A stretch of 64,000 bases of DNA from JBGTIS01 sp041745535 (lineage in GTDB: Bacteria; Bacteroidota; Bacteroidia; Cytophagales; Cyclobacteriaceae), in NCBI GenBank assembly GCA_041745535.1, contig JBGTIS010000389.1, positions 35,226 to 99,225 of the forward strand. Direction: 5' to 3'. Position numbers and translations under genes: made by a program. This document shows, one piece after another, positions 19,972-29,300 of the stretch. Numbering within the stretch: the stretch's first letter is position 1; each line of letters begins with the position of its first letter. The notes below the pieces were generated by a model, which saw only the letters and a program-made list of their open reading frames with translations, was not told where the DNA came from and searched no databases.

Positions 19972-20847
19972 ATGGCAAATGAAATTTTCAAATCACTGAA
20001 TCTCAGTTTACTCAATGTGGAGTATTGTAAGCTGGGAACGGAGTGGAATTACCAGCAGGTAGTTAGCCCATTTTCCCGGTTATACTTCATTACCGAGGGC
20101 GAATGCCAGGTTTTTCATCATGGTGAAAAGTTTGTTTTACAGGCAGGTACCGTGCACCTGATTCCTAGTTTTACTACCTGTAATTATGTTTGTGAAAATT
20201 ATTTTGAGCAGTTCTATATTCACTTTATTCCGGAACTGGACAGTCAGTATAATATTTTCGATACCATGCATTTTGAATACAGCCGGCAGGCTACCCGTCA
20301 GGATGAGTGGTTATTCCAGCGATTGTTACAACTGAATCCCAACAGAGGCTTGTTTAACCACGATCCAAAAATATATCAGACCAAACCTTATATCAAAGAA
20401 ACCACCAGAAGCACTTATGTCCAAAGTGCCAGAGACCTGATTGAAAGCCAGGGAATTTTGCTTCAGCTTTTTTCCAGATTATTTGCTGATACTGATCAAC
20501 ACCAGCCCTATTCGCTGGAGAAATTCCGCCGATTTGGGAGCATCCTTCAATTTATGCAGCAAAATCTTCATGAGAAAATTACACTGCAGCAGCTAGCCGA
20601 CGAAGCCTGCCTTGCTCCCGACTATTTTTCGCGTTTATTTGAGCAGCTCACAGGATTCAGACCCATAGAATATATCAACCGGAAACGCATTGAAAGGTCA
20701 CAACTGCTCCTGATTACCACCAATGAAAATCTGGAGACCATTGCCCGGCAGGCCGGCTTTACCAGTTTATCCTATTTTTCCCGTTCTTTTAAAAAATATA
20801 CACAAACCACACCCGATGCCTATCGGCAACAGCAGCTGAGTTGGTAG
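19972..20847 (+). CDS. AraC-family transcriptional regulator
   Basis: A DNA-binding activator or repressor of 291 residues. An N-terminal cupin-like sensing domain (RLYFITEGECQVFHHGEKFVLQAGTVHLIPSF) is followed by a C-terminal double helix-turn-helix: ITLQQLADEACLAPDYFSRLF and LETIARQAGFTSLSYFSRSF. The start at 19972 (MANEIFKSLNLS) was chosen because the 50 codons above it, although open, encode an AT-rich hydrophobic stretch without family resemblance and cover the divergent promoter. It is the only plus-strand gene within the cytochrome/DUF1501 array and ends 3 bases from the convergent DUF1501 D gene. It is a likely local regulator of pair C and perhaps of the array; a sugar-like effector would fit its type. 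Confidence 0.88.
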   Translation: MANEIFKSLNLSLLNVEYCKLGTEWNYQQVVSPFSRLYFITEGECQVFHHGEKFVLQAGTVHLIPSFTTCNYVCENYFEQFYIHFIPELDSQYNIFDTMHFEYSRQATRQDEWLFQRLLQLNPNRGLFNHDPKIYQTKPYIKETTRSTYVQSARDLIESQGILLQLFSRLFADTDQHQPYSLEKFRRFGSILQFMQQNLHEKITLQQLADEACLAPDYFSRLFEQLTGFRPIEYINRKRIERSQLLLITTNENLETIARQAGFTSLSYFSRSFKKYTQTTPDAYRQQQLSW

Positions 20848-20849
20848 GT

Positions 20850-22295
20850 CTAGGCAAGTACCGCTTCTACCACTTTTCCCGAAACATCGGTAAGCCGGTA
20901 TCGTCTGCCCTGGTGTTTGAAAGTAAATTTCTCGTGATCAACGCCCAACAGGTACAATAAAGTAGCCTGGAAATCGTGTACATGCACTGGATCTTTGACG
21001 ATATTATAACCAAAATCATCGGTTTCGCCATACACAAATCCTTTTTTCACGCCGGCGCCCGTCATCCAGACTGTAAAACATCGCGGATGGTGGTCGCGGC
21101 CATAATTATCTTTAGTAAGCACACCCTGAGAATAATTGGTCCGGCCAAATTCACCACCCCAAACCACCAGCGTATCTTCCAGCAGGCCACGCTGTTTCAG
21201 GTCCATCACCAGGGCAGCAGAAGCCTGGTCAACACTTTGCGACATGGTACGTATATCGTTAGGCAGGTTACCGTGCTGGTCCCAACCCTGGTGGTACAAC
21301 TGCACAAATTTAACATTTCGTTCCACCAATCGGCGTGCTAACAGGCAATTAGCGGCAAATGTGCCCGGCTTTTTAGATTCCTCGCCATACATCTCATAAA
21401 TATAATCCGGCTCATTGCTGATATTCATGGTTTCGGGTACCGAAGTTTGCATGCGATAAGCCATTTCATATTGCGCAATACGGGAATCAATTTCCGGATC
21501 CATCACCTGTGCATATTGTTCCTGGTGCATTTCGCTCAGGCAATCCAGCATATGGCGACGACTGCTGGAAGTTACCCCATTCGGATTATTAATATAGAGC
21601 ACCGGATCTTTTCCTGCCCGGAACTGTACACCCTGGTGTAATGATGGTAAAAAACCATTTCCCCATAACTTAGCGTATAAAGGCTGATCGCCCTCCCTAC
21701 CCCGTGACAACAGTACACAAAAAGCAGGTAGGTTTTCGTTATCGGAACCCAGTCCATAACTTAACCACGAACCCATGCTGGGCCTGCCGGGTTGCTGAGA
21801 ACCCGTTTGGAAAAATGTAATGGCAGGATCGTGGTTAATGGCTTCGGTATGCATAGAGCGGATAAAGCACAAATCGTCCACTACTTTGGCCGTATGGGGC
21901 ATTAGTTCGCTTACCCAGGTCTGGCTTTCACCATATTGGGTAAACTTAAACTGGGCACCTGCCAGGGGAAACGATTTCTGTTCGGAAGTCATTCCGGTTA
22001 ATCGTTGTCCGCCACGGACTGAGTCTGGCAGTTCGTCGCCATTCATTTTTTGCAGCAAAGGTTTGTAATCGAACAAATCGAGTTGAGAAGGACCGCCACT
22101 CTGGAACAGATAAATAATGCGCTTAGCTTTCGGCACAAAGTGCGGAGTACCTAAAGCACCATTTATCGGATTACCAAGATCTTTTCCCAAAGCGGAAAAA
22201 GGTTGTAATAGTGAAGATAAAGCCAGACTTCCCAACCCAAGGCTGGTTTTGGTTAAGAAATGGCGACGGTTCATTTGATATTTTAAATTATCCAT
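20850..22295 (-). CDS. DUF1501 protein D (Tat-exported)
   Basis: A 481-residue DUF1501 protein with Tat signal RRHFLTKTSLGLGSLALSSLL followed by QPFSALGKD; no lipobox Cys, so predicted to be released like copy C. Core motifs are present: GGPSQLDLFDYKP, INHDPAITFFQTGSQQ, QGWDQHGN, VVWGGEFGRTNYSQG, GRDHHPRCF and VHDFQATLLYLLGVDHEKF. Unlike the other copies it does not directly follow its cytochrome partner: about 560 bases containing the four-helix-bundle gene and repeats lie between. Its stop is 2 bases from the end of the convergent AraC gene. Confidence 0.92.
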   Translation of the reverse strand: MDNLKYQMNRRHFLTKTSLGLGSLALSSLLQPFSALGKDLGNPINGALGTPHFVPKAKRIIYLFQSGGPSQLDLFDYKPLLQKMNGDELPDSVRGGQRLTGMTSEQKSFPLAGAQFKFTQYGESQTWVSELMPHTAKVVDDLCFIRSMHTEAINHDPAITFFQTGSQQPGRPSMGSWLSYGLGSDNENLPAFCVLLSRGREGDQPLYAKLWGNGFLPSLHQGVQFRAGKDPVLYINNPNGVTSSSRRHMLDCLSEMHQEQYAQVMDPEIDSRIAQYEMAYRMQTSVPETMNISNEPDYIYEMYGEESKKPGTFAANCLLARRLVERNVKFVQLYHQGWDQHGNLPNDIRTMSQSVDQASAALVMDLKQRGLLEDTLVVWGGEFGRTNYSQGVLTKDNYGRDHHPRCFTVWMTGAGVKKGFVYGETDDFGYNIVKDPVHVHDFQATLLYLLGVDHEKFTFKHQGRRYRLTDVSGKVVEAVLA

Positions 22296-22345
22296 TTGGG
22301 TATTGTGGTTCGTTGATGGGTATTTGTTATTTTTTGTTCTTTATT

Positions 22346-22385
22346 CGGTATTGGTTAATGGTTATTCGTTAATTATTTGTTATTT
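22346..22385. repeat. TTATTGG-type simple repeats, left flank of the four-helix-bundle gene
   Basis: Degenerate iterations of a GGTTATT-like unit (GGTATTGGTTAATGGTTATT and further variants) lie immediately beyond the 3' end of the four-helix-bundle gene. Their match to the right-flank repeats suggests that the whole segment forms one inserted unit. Confidence 0.6.
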
Positions 22386-22772
22386 GGGGGTTTTAGCTTT
22401 GGCACGGGCCAGGTAGCTGATGTAACCATTTAGTATCGTAATTGCGTCGGTAATTAACCTTTTTCCCTGTTCAAATTCGCTTGCATTGATATATTCTTCT
22501 TCATGAGCAATCATCAAATGATCAATGGTTTCGTATAGAGAGCCGCGAGAAATTCTGCAAAACTGTATGTTTTCCTGAAAGTGAAATCTTCCATAGCCTT
22601 CGGCAATATTGTTGGTAACTGACCGGGCCGCTCGTTTTATATTGTCTTTCAGAGAAAATCTCTCTTCACCTGGGAATTTGTTTACTAGATTCATAATAAA
22701 TATTCGAACTTCTCTTGCTTTTTGCCAACATAATAGTTCTTCGAAATTTTTAATTGCACTTGACTTTTCCAC
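22380..22772 (-). CDS. four-helix-bundle protein (23S rRNA intervening-sequence protein family)
   Basis: A 130-residue all-helical protein of the S23/IVP family. Typical features are NFEELLCWQKAREVRIFI near the start, FSLKDNIKRAARSVTNNIAEGYGR in the middle, and a C-terminal helix ending ISYLARAKAK. Relatives were first seen in rRNA intervening sequences and also resemble Avd proteins of diversity-generating retroelements; their role here is unknown, and no reverse transcriptase or variable repeat is nearby. The start is GTG at 22772. The gene is framed on both sides by TTATTGG-type repeats and sits between the two members of pair D, which are adjacent in the other three pairs, so it looks like an insertion. 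Confidence 0.85.
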   Translation of the reverse strand: MEKSSAIKNFEELLCWQKAREVRIFIMNLVNKFPGEERFSLKDNIKRAARSVTNNIAEGYGRFHFQENIQFCRISRGSLYETIDHLMIAHEEEYINASEFEQGKRLITDAITILNGYISYLARAKAKTPK

Positions 22773-22775
22773 TTT

Positions 22776-22849
22776 GGTTATTGGTTATTGGTTATTTTAT
22801 ACCAATAACTATTCCTATTAACTAATAACCCTTTAACTAATAACCCTTA
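22776..22849. repeat. GGTTATT direct repeats and a 15-bp tandem repeat, right flank of the four-helix-bundle gene
   Basis: Three exact GGTTATT units (22776-22796) are followed by an inverted region. It includes CCAATAAC and two copies of a 15-base unit, AACTAATAACCCTTT (22820-22834) and AACTAATAACCCTTA (22835-22849). The inverted units can pair with the direct ones to form a hairpin just upstream of the GTG start. The array ends 5 bases from the stop of cytochrome gene D. Confidence 0.75.
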
Positions 22850-22854
22850 AAAAA

Positions 22855-25800
22855 CTACCGTTTAAAAACAGCTTCATCAAAATTCATAATTGTATTTGTT
22901 ACCAAAGTCATAGCAGCCAGTTCATTTTCAGGCAAATTCTTATCATAATTTGAATCTCCTTCTTCCAGCAATTTTCTGGCATTTCCTTTTTGTGCGGTAA
23001 ACTCTTCCAATTCCTGCTGATATAGCTTCTGTAGCAGTGCCAGCTCTTTTTCAGTAGGCTCCTGACTGGTTAGTGCCCTGAACCCGTATTTTATTTTTGA
23101 TTGAATGTTATCTCCCCCTTCTTTCATTATTTTCTCGGATAAAATCCGGGAAGCTTCCACGAACTGAGGATCGTTCAGCAGGATCAATGCCTGTAACGGC
23201 GTACTGGTTTTTTGTCGCTTTACAGTACATAAGCTTCGCTCCGCTGCATCAAAAGTGGTTAAACCTGGCGGTGGTGTAGTTCTTTTCCAAATGGTATACA
23301 TACTTCTTCGATACAAATTCGCACCAGTATCCTGTACATAGGTGATAGCATTCCGAGTAGCCAGTTCCTCCCACAACCCAGCAGGCTGGTAAGGTTTTAC
23401 AGGGGGGCCACCAATTTCTCTTACCAGCAGTCCGCTGGCAGCCAGGGCATTATCACGAATCATTTCTGCTTCTAATCGATAACTGGGCCCACGGGATAAA
23501 AATTCGTTTACGGGATCTTCCTCCATCTTTTTCCGGGTAGGTACCGAAGACTGCCGATAGGTAGCTGACATTACAATCAGCTTTTGCATAGCCTTTACAT
23601 CCCAGCCCATTTCTCTGAACTGAACGGCTAACCAATCCAGCAGTTCAGGATGGGTAGGAAATTCGCCCTGGTTACCAAAATCAGCAGAAGTACTGACCAG
23701 CCCCCTGCCAAAATACTGTTGCCAGTACCGGTTTACAATAACACGGGTAGTCAGCGGGTTTTCAGGATGCGTTAACCATTGGGCCAATCCTAACCGGTTT
23801 TTAGGTAAGGTGTCCGGAAAATCCATCACGGCGGAAATGGTTCCCGGATATACTCTTTCACCGGGTGCATCGTAAGCGCCGCGGTTTAGAATGTGTGTAG
23901 CCCGCGGTTCCTTTAATTCTTCCATCACCATTACTTCCGGCTGAGCAGTTAATATCTTATTTTCCTCTCCTCTTAATTCGGTTAATTTCTCAAAATTTTG
24001 ATGATAACTCTGATTAAAATGAGTTAAATAATACTGGTATAATCCGGCATGCATACTTACATTGGTTTGCTCAGCCGAATTATCCATAATCTGATCCAGT
24101 GGATTGGATACTCCGTTGAGTTTGGCTATCTCAACAGATGACAGCAAATAAGGAAATATTCTAAATTCATCCACCACTGCATAATCCAATGATTCCTCGA
24201 AACGTTTGCCAATAGTAAGGTTAGGCGGGCTTCCCCAGGTTTCCTTATCTGCTCCATAGTACAGCATGCTTTGCCGCAAATAATCATTTTCAATTTTTAA
24301 ATCCAGGAGTTTACCATTCATATACAGGGTTAATCCTCTGGCCTTGCTGGAACCATCGTAGGCCACTATCAGATTTACCCATTCGTTTACCGGTACTTTT
24401 TCTTTTGAAAACACTTCAATACTGCTGGCCGGCCAGGTATGGTTCAGGCTGGCAGACAGCGTGCCATCATTTCTGAGCATCAGGTCATATCCTCTATTTC
24501 CATTAAAAAGCCCCCCCGACTTAGAGAAAATGGGTCCATCCACACTATCTTTTAAGATTTTTACCCATAAACTAATAGTAAAAGGATTATGCCTGTCGAA
24601 ATTTCCTACCTCATTACCAAGGTCAATATAGCCATCGCCCATCAGTTGCTGGGCTTTGCCAAATTTCCCTGAAACAGTTAACGGATAAGTTTTCTCGGAA
24701 CCGCGCACCTGAGCGGGTTTCTTTTTATCGACCAGATTTTCATAATTTTTTTCTTTTAATGAATCCAGTGGATAATAACCTTCCTCGGCCTTAAACTGAA
24801 CGTCAACAGCGTTTTTAGACGATATTTTCCGCAACCATCGCTGATATCCCTGCTTATATGTTTCGGCTTCAGGGTCTACTTTTTCTTCGTAAGCCTTTAT
24901 TTTATCCTGAATAAAAGCCACTTTCTTATCCGCTTCTTCATCAGTTAGAATCTGGGTAGGCACTGCTTCGCCCATATAGGGGATTTGACCGGTTTCGTTA
25001 TTATTATTAAAGAAACTATAAATCTGGTAAAATTCTTTCTGGCTAATCGGATCGTATTTATGATCGTGACAGCGGGCACATTCCACAGTGAGGCCCAGAA
25101 AAGCCGTCCCAATTACATTCGTACGATCTATTACATATTCTACACGGTACTCTTCCGAAACAATACCACCTTCCTGACTTTGCAGGTGGTTGCGGTTAAA
25201 TCCGGTAGCCAGGATCTGTTCTTTTGTTGGATTGGGCAACAGATCGCCTGCCAACTGCCAGGTGATAAACTGATCGTAGGGAAGATTTTTGTTGAAAGCA
25301 TCGATTACCCAATCACGCCACGGCCACATATTGCGCATGCCATCGTCCTGGTACCCATGCGAATCGGCATACCGCGCCACATCCAGCCAGTTGGCTGCCA
25401 TACGTTCTCCATATGACTTAGAAGCCAGTCGCCGATCTACCACTTTTTCATAAGCATCAGGAGATGAATCTGAGAGGAAATCGTCAATTTCTTCCAGCGA
25501 AGGTGGTAAACCCGTTAAATCAAAAGTTACCCTGCGCAGCAAAGTTTCTCTATCTGCTTCTTCGGCAGGTTCCAAACCTTTTTCTTCCAGTTTGGCCATA
25601 ATAAAATGATCGATGGAATTTTTGGCCCAACGCTCATTTTTTACCGCCGGGATTTCTTGTTTTTGGGGTAGAATAAATGACCAGTGCGGCTTATATTTAG
25701 CTCCCTGCTCAATCCACCGGATAATCAGTGCCTTTTCCCGGTCGGTAAGTTTCAGGTTAGACTCAGGTGGCGGCATCATTATTTCCTCATCGGTAGCCAC

Positions 25801-26223
25801 AATACGGGTAAACACTGCGCTTTTTGCCAGCTTGCCAGGAGTGATGGCATGGTTGCCATCTTCCAAAGCCGCATAGGCACCATCTTCCGTATCCAGCCGT
25901 AACCCGGCCTCCAGTTTATTTTTATCGGGACCATGGCAGGCATAGCAGCGGTCGGATAAAATGGGTTTGATGTGTAGGTTGTAGTCAACCTGGTCAGGTA
26001 TGGTTTTTTCCGCTTCCAGAATGGCTTCGGGTTTGTCAACGCCACAGCTTGTTAGTAAGCCGCTAAAAATTCCTATGCAACCAATAAAAGCAGTTAATTT
26101 TAATTCTGCTTTTATCTTATCATAGGTATTAATCGCAAAACTGGTCAAATACTGAAAAGGCTCAGTATTGATCCAAAAATGGAAATCCTTAGAAGTAGTA
26201 TTATAGTGGGTTCTGATCGACAT
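22855..26223 (-). CDS. PSCyt1-DUF1549-LamG-DUF1553 cytochrome-type lipoprotein D
   Basis: A 1122-residue protein, the largest of the four. Heme motifs are CYACH at 93-97 and CARCH at 382-386. DUF1549 covers about 200-405, a LamG-like module about 525-745 (ISLWVKILKDSVDGPIFSKS, WVNLIVAYDGSSKARG, VDEFRIFPYLLSSVEI), and DUF1553 the C-terminal third. A lipobox-like LLTSC ends at Cys60, but it is preceded by about 40 polar residues, longer than a normal signal; no later ATG exists, so either the start is a non-ATG codon further in or the N-terminus is unusual. It lies 86 bases downstream of the hybrid regulator gene and is the first target-type gene after it. Confidence 0.88.
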   Translation of the reverse strand: MSIRTHYNTTSKDFHFWINTEPFQYLTSFAINTYDKIKAELKLTAFIGCIGIFSGLLTSCGVDKPEAILEAEKTIPDQVDYNLHIKPILSDRCYACHGPDKNKLEAGLRLDTEDGAYAALEDGNHAITPGKLAKSAVFTRIVATDEEIMMPPPESNLKLTDREKALIIRWIEQGAKYKPHWSFILPQKQEIPAVKNERWAKNSIDHFIMAKLEEKGLEPAEEADRETLLRRVTFDLTGLPPSLEEIDDFLSDSSPDAYEKVVDRRLASKSYGERMAANWLDVARYADSHGYQDDGMRNMWPWRDWVIDAFNKNLPYDQFITWQLAGDLLPNPTKEQILATGFNRNHLQSQEGGIVSEEYRVEYVIDRTNVIGTAFLGLTVECARCHDHKYDPISQKEFYQIYSFFNNNNETGQIPYMGEAVPTQILTDEEADKKVAFIQDKIKAYEEKVDPEAETYKQGYQRWLRKISSKNAVDVQFKAEEGYYPLDSLKEKNYENLVDKKKPAQVRGSEKTYPLTVSGKFGKAQQLMGDGYIDLGNEVGNFDRHNPFTISLWVKILKDSVDGPIFSKSGGLFNGNRGYDLMLRNDGTLSASLNHTWPASSIEVFSKEKVPVNEWVNLIVAYDGSSKARGLTLYMNGKLLDLKIENDYLRQSMLYYGADKETWGSPPNLTIGKRFEESLDYAVVDEFRIFPYLLSSVEIAKLNGVSNPLDQIMDNSAEQTNVSMHAGLYQYYLTHFNQSYHQNFEKLTELRGEENKILTAQPEVMVMEELKEPRATHILNRGAYDAPGERVYPGTISAVMDFPDTLPKNRLGLAQWLTHPENPLTTRVIVNRYWQQYFGRGLVSTSADFGNQGEFPTHPELLDWLAVQFREMGWDVKAMQKLIVMSATYRQSSVPTRKKMEEDPVNEFLSRGPSYRLEAEMIRDNALAASGLLVREIGGPPVKPYQPAGLWEELATRNAITYVQDTGANLYRRSMYTIWKRTTPPPGLTTFDAAERSLCTVKRQKTSTPLQALILLNDPQFVEASRILSEKIMKEGGDNIQSKIKYGFRALTSQEPTEKELALLQKLYQQELEEFTAQKGNARKLLEEGDSNYDKNLPENELAAMTLVTNTIMNFDEAVFKR

Positions 26224-26309
26224 ATTTTTTCAGGGTAATAAAGTCACAATATCGTAAATAAATGGCACAATCTCTTGTACTATTTTCTCAGAAACCAGGT
26301 AATTATCGT

Positions 26310-29300
26310 TCAGGAATCCATTTCTTCGGTCATTTGGGTAGGAGATACGCCAAATTGCTTCTTAAAACACCGGCTGAAGTATTGTGGATCGTTAAAACCA
26401 ACATGATAAGCCACTTCCGCGATCTTCAGGTTTCCCTGTCGTAATAACTGTGCGGCGCGCTTTAGCCGGATGGTGCGTACAAATTCATTCACCGATTGTC
26501 CTGTCAGGCTTTGCAATTTTCGGTACAATTGCGGACGGCTGATACCCAGTTCCCTGCATAATACAGATACATTGAAGTCAGTATCTTCCATATGTTTTTC
26601 AATAATAGCAATGATGTCATCCAGCAAACCAGCTTCTGAGGAATTAATAATGGTATTGGTAGGCTCCAGGGTAATTTCTTTGCTGTACTTTTCCCGAAAC
26701 CGTTGCCTGGTGGTAAGCAGGTTTTGCAGGCGGGCTTTCAGTACAAAAATATTAAATGGTTTCTGCACATAATCGTCGGCCCCAGTGGTTAATCCTTTTA
26801 ACCGGTTGGTATCAGAGCTGCTGGCTGTGAGTAAAATCAGGGGTATATGACTGGTTTTTTCATCAGCCTTTAATCGTTTGCATAAAGTAATGCCATCCAT
26901 GCCTGGCATCATGATATCGCTGATGATGAGGTCAGGATTTTCTTCCAACACTTTTTTTAGCGCCATTTTTCCGTTAGAGGCCTGTATAATTTTGTACTGG
27001 TCTTCCAGATTTTCCGCTATAAAGTTTCTGATATCGTCATTGTCATCTACCACAAGGAGTACCGGACGGGATGCTTGCCCGGCGGACTCCGAACCATTTA
27101 CAGGTTGTATGTAATCGTTATCCAGCGATTTCCAATGAACCAGTGCTTCCTGTTGTGCTACAGGAAGAATTAAAGTAAATCTGGTGCCCTGGTTTACCAC
27201 GCTTTCTACCGTAAGCTCGCCCTGGTGCAGGTTTACCAGTTCTTTGGTAAGGGCCAGGCCAATTCCTGAACTGGCCTGTTTATGCGGATTAGAACTTCCT
27301 CCCTGGTAAAAAGGATCAAAAATATGAGGCAATTCCTTTTCCTGTATGCCCACTCCGGTATCTTTAATAATAATTCTGACACGATCGGATGAGCTTTTTA
27401 AAACTTCATTGGAGTGAACAGTAGGTAAAGATTCAAACCGAAGCATAATGCTACCGTATTTCGGGGTGAATTTAAAAGCATTGGATAACAGGTTACCCAG
27501 TATTTTCTCCAGCTTATCGGCATCGAAATAAGCCCATATATTTTCGGCTTCCAGGTCCAACTGGTATTGAATCCGCCGTTCTTCCGCCAAACCAGCGAAC
27601 GATTCGTACACATTTTTTACGAATAATGACAAATTGTCGAAAGCTGGTTCCAGCATTAAATTACCCGACTCCAGTTTCCTGAAATCAATCAATTGATTCA
27701 CCAGGTCCTGCAGGCGTTGAGCATTGCGGTATACCAGGTCCAGTTGCTTTTTTAGGGGGAATTCACCTTCCCGGGTCAGTCGCAGCATTTTTTCCAGTGG
27801 ACTTAAAATCAGGGTAAGTGGTGTACGGATTTCATGAGAAATATTGGTAAAAAACCGGATTTTCAACTGATTCAGTTCATGGGCCTGGTTCATCTGCATG
27901 CGTTCCAGGTCCAACTGATTTTTTTTATCTGCCTTAGCGGTTAAATAATAGTACAATGTGTATAAACCTAAGGCAAATAAAACCGCATATAACAGATAAG
28001 CCCAGGTAGTTTGCCAGAAAGGTGGCAGGATGGTAAGATGCACGGCAGCACCTTTTTCATTCCAAACGCCATCGTTATTAGAGCCTTTTACCCTGAAAAC
28101 GTATTCTCCAGGATTTACATTGGTATACGTAGCTTTCCGCTCACCGCCCACATTATTCCAATGCTCATCAAAACCTTCCAGCTTATAGCTGTACTGATTT
28201 TTTTTGCTATTGGTATAATTTAAAGCCACATATTCAAAAGAAAAAGAAGATTGCCGGTAGGTCAGCTTAATAGAATCGGTAAAACCCACCGGTTTTTGTA
28301 AGGGCGAACCAGTTCCCGGTACCACGGGTTCATTAAAAAGGTTAAAAGAGGTAATCACTACCGGCGGAATAACAGGATTTTTCTGGATGCTGTCAGGATG
28401 AAAACTGATCAGCCCCTGTGCGGTACCAAAATACAAAGTCCCGTTCTTACTTTTCCAGCTGGCTTTGGAGATAAATTCATTGCTGATTAATCCATCATCT
28501 TTATCATACTGGTCGAAAGTTTCGTTTTCAGGATTGAAGCGGGTTATGCCGCCCGGTGTGCTCAGCCATAAATAGCCATGATCATCGCCCATAATGCTAT
28601 TAATCCAATAGTTATCCAGGCCGCTGGCAGTGGTAAATCGTTGAAATTTTCCTGTATTTTTATTCAGCTTATTCAGTCCTGCCTGGGTACCAATCCAGAG
28701 GTTGCCCGATTGATCTTCATACACACATTCCACAAAGTTATTGCTCAGGCTTTTGGCGTCGGTGGCATCATACATGTACTTATGGAACTTTTCTGTTTCC
28801 GGATCAAAACGACTTATACCGCCACCATTGGTGCCAATCCAGAGCGCGCCATCCTGATCCCGATAAACCACACTGGTGTGATGGCTATACACTAAGCTAA
28901 ACGTATTATTCGGATCATTTTCGTATCGAACCACCTTTGGTGTATTTCCTTCAAAGGTTATTTTATTCAATCCCAAAATAGTCCCCACCCAGATTGTGTT
29001 GTTATGGTCATTAAAAATTTCGAAAATCACCCTTCCACTTACCGACTGGAACTTTTCTGATACAAATGGTTGAAATTTTTCCTGATTTTGGTAAAACCGG
29101 TATAACCCCGCATCGGTGCCAATCCAGAAATATCCCCTTTCATCGGCACAAAAAGCCTGAATACCTGCATTTCCGGGCAGTGGATACAGCTTTTGTTCCT
29201 GGTTTTCGGGATTATATTTTACCAATCCTCTGGGCGTACCCAGCCAGAAAATTCCGAGACTATCTTCATACAGGGTATTGATCTGATTGCCAGAATCATC

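Noticed and set aside
22380..22772. Diversity-generating retroelement suggested by the Avd-like four-helix-bundle protein
   Set aside because: No reverse transcriptase gene or template/variable repeat pair was found in the window.
22776..22849. CRISPR-like array from the repeated units
   Set aside because: The repeats are 7 and 15 bases, contiguous and without spacers; no cas gene is present.
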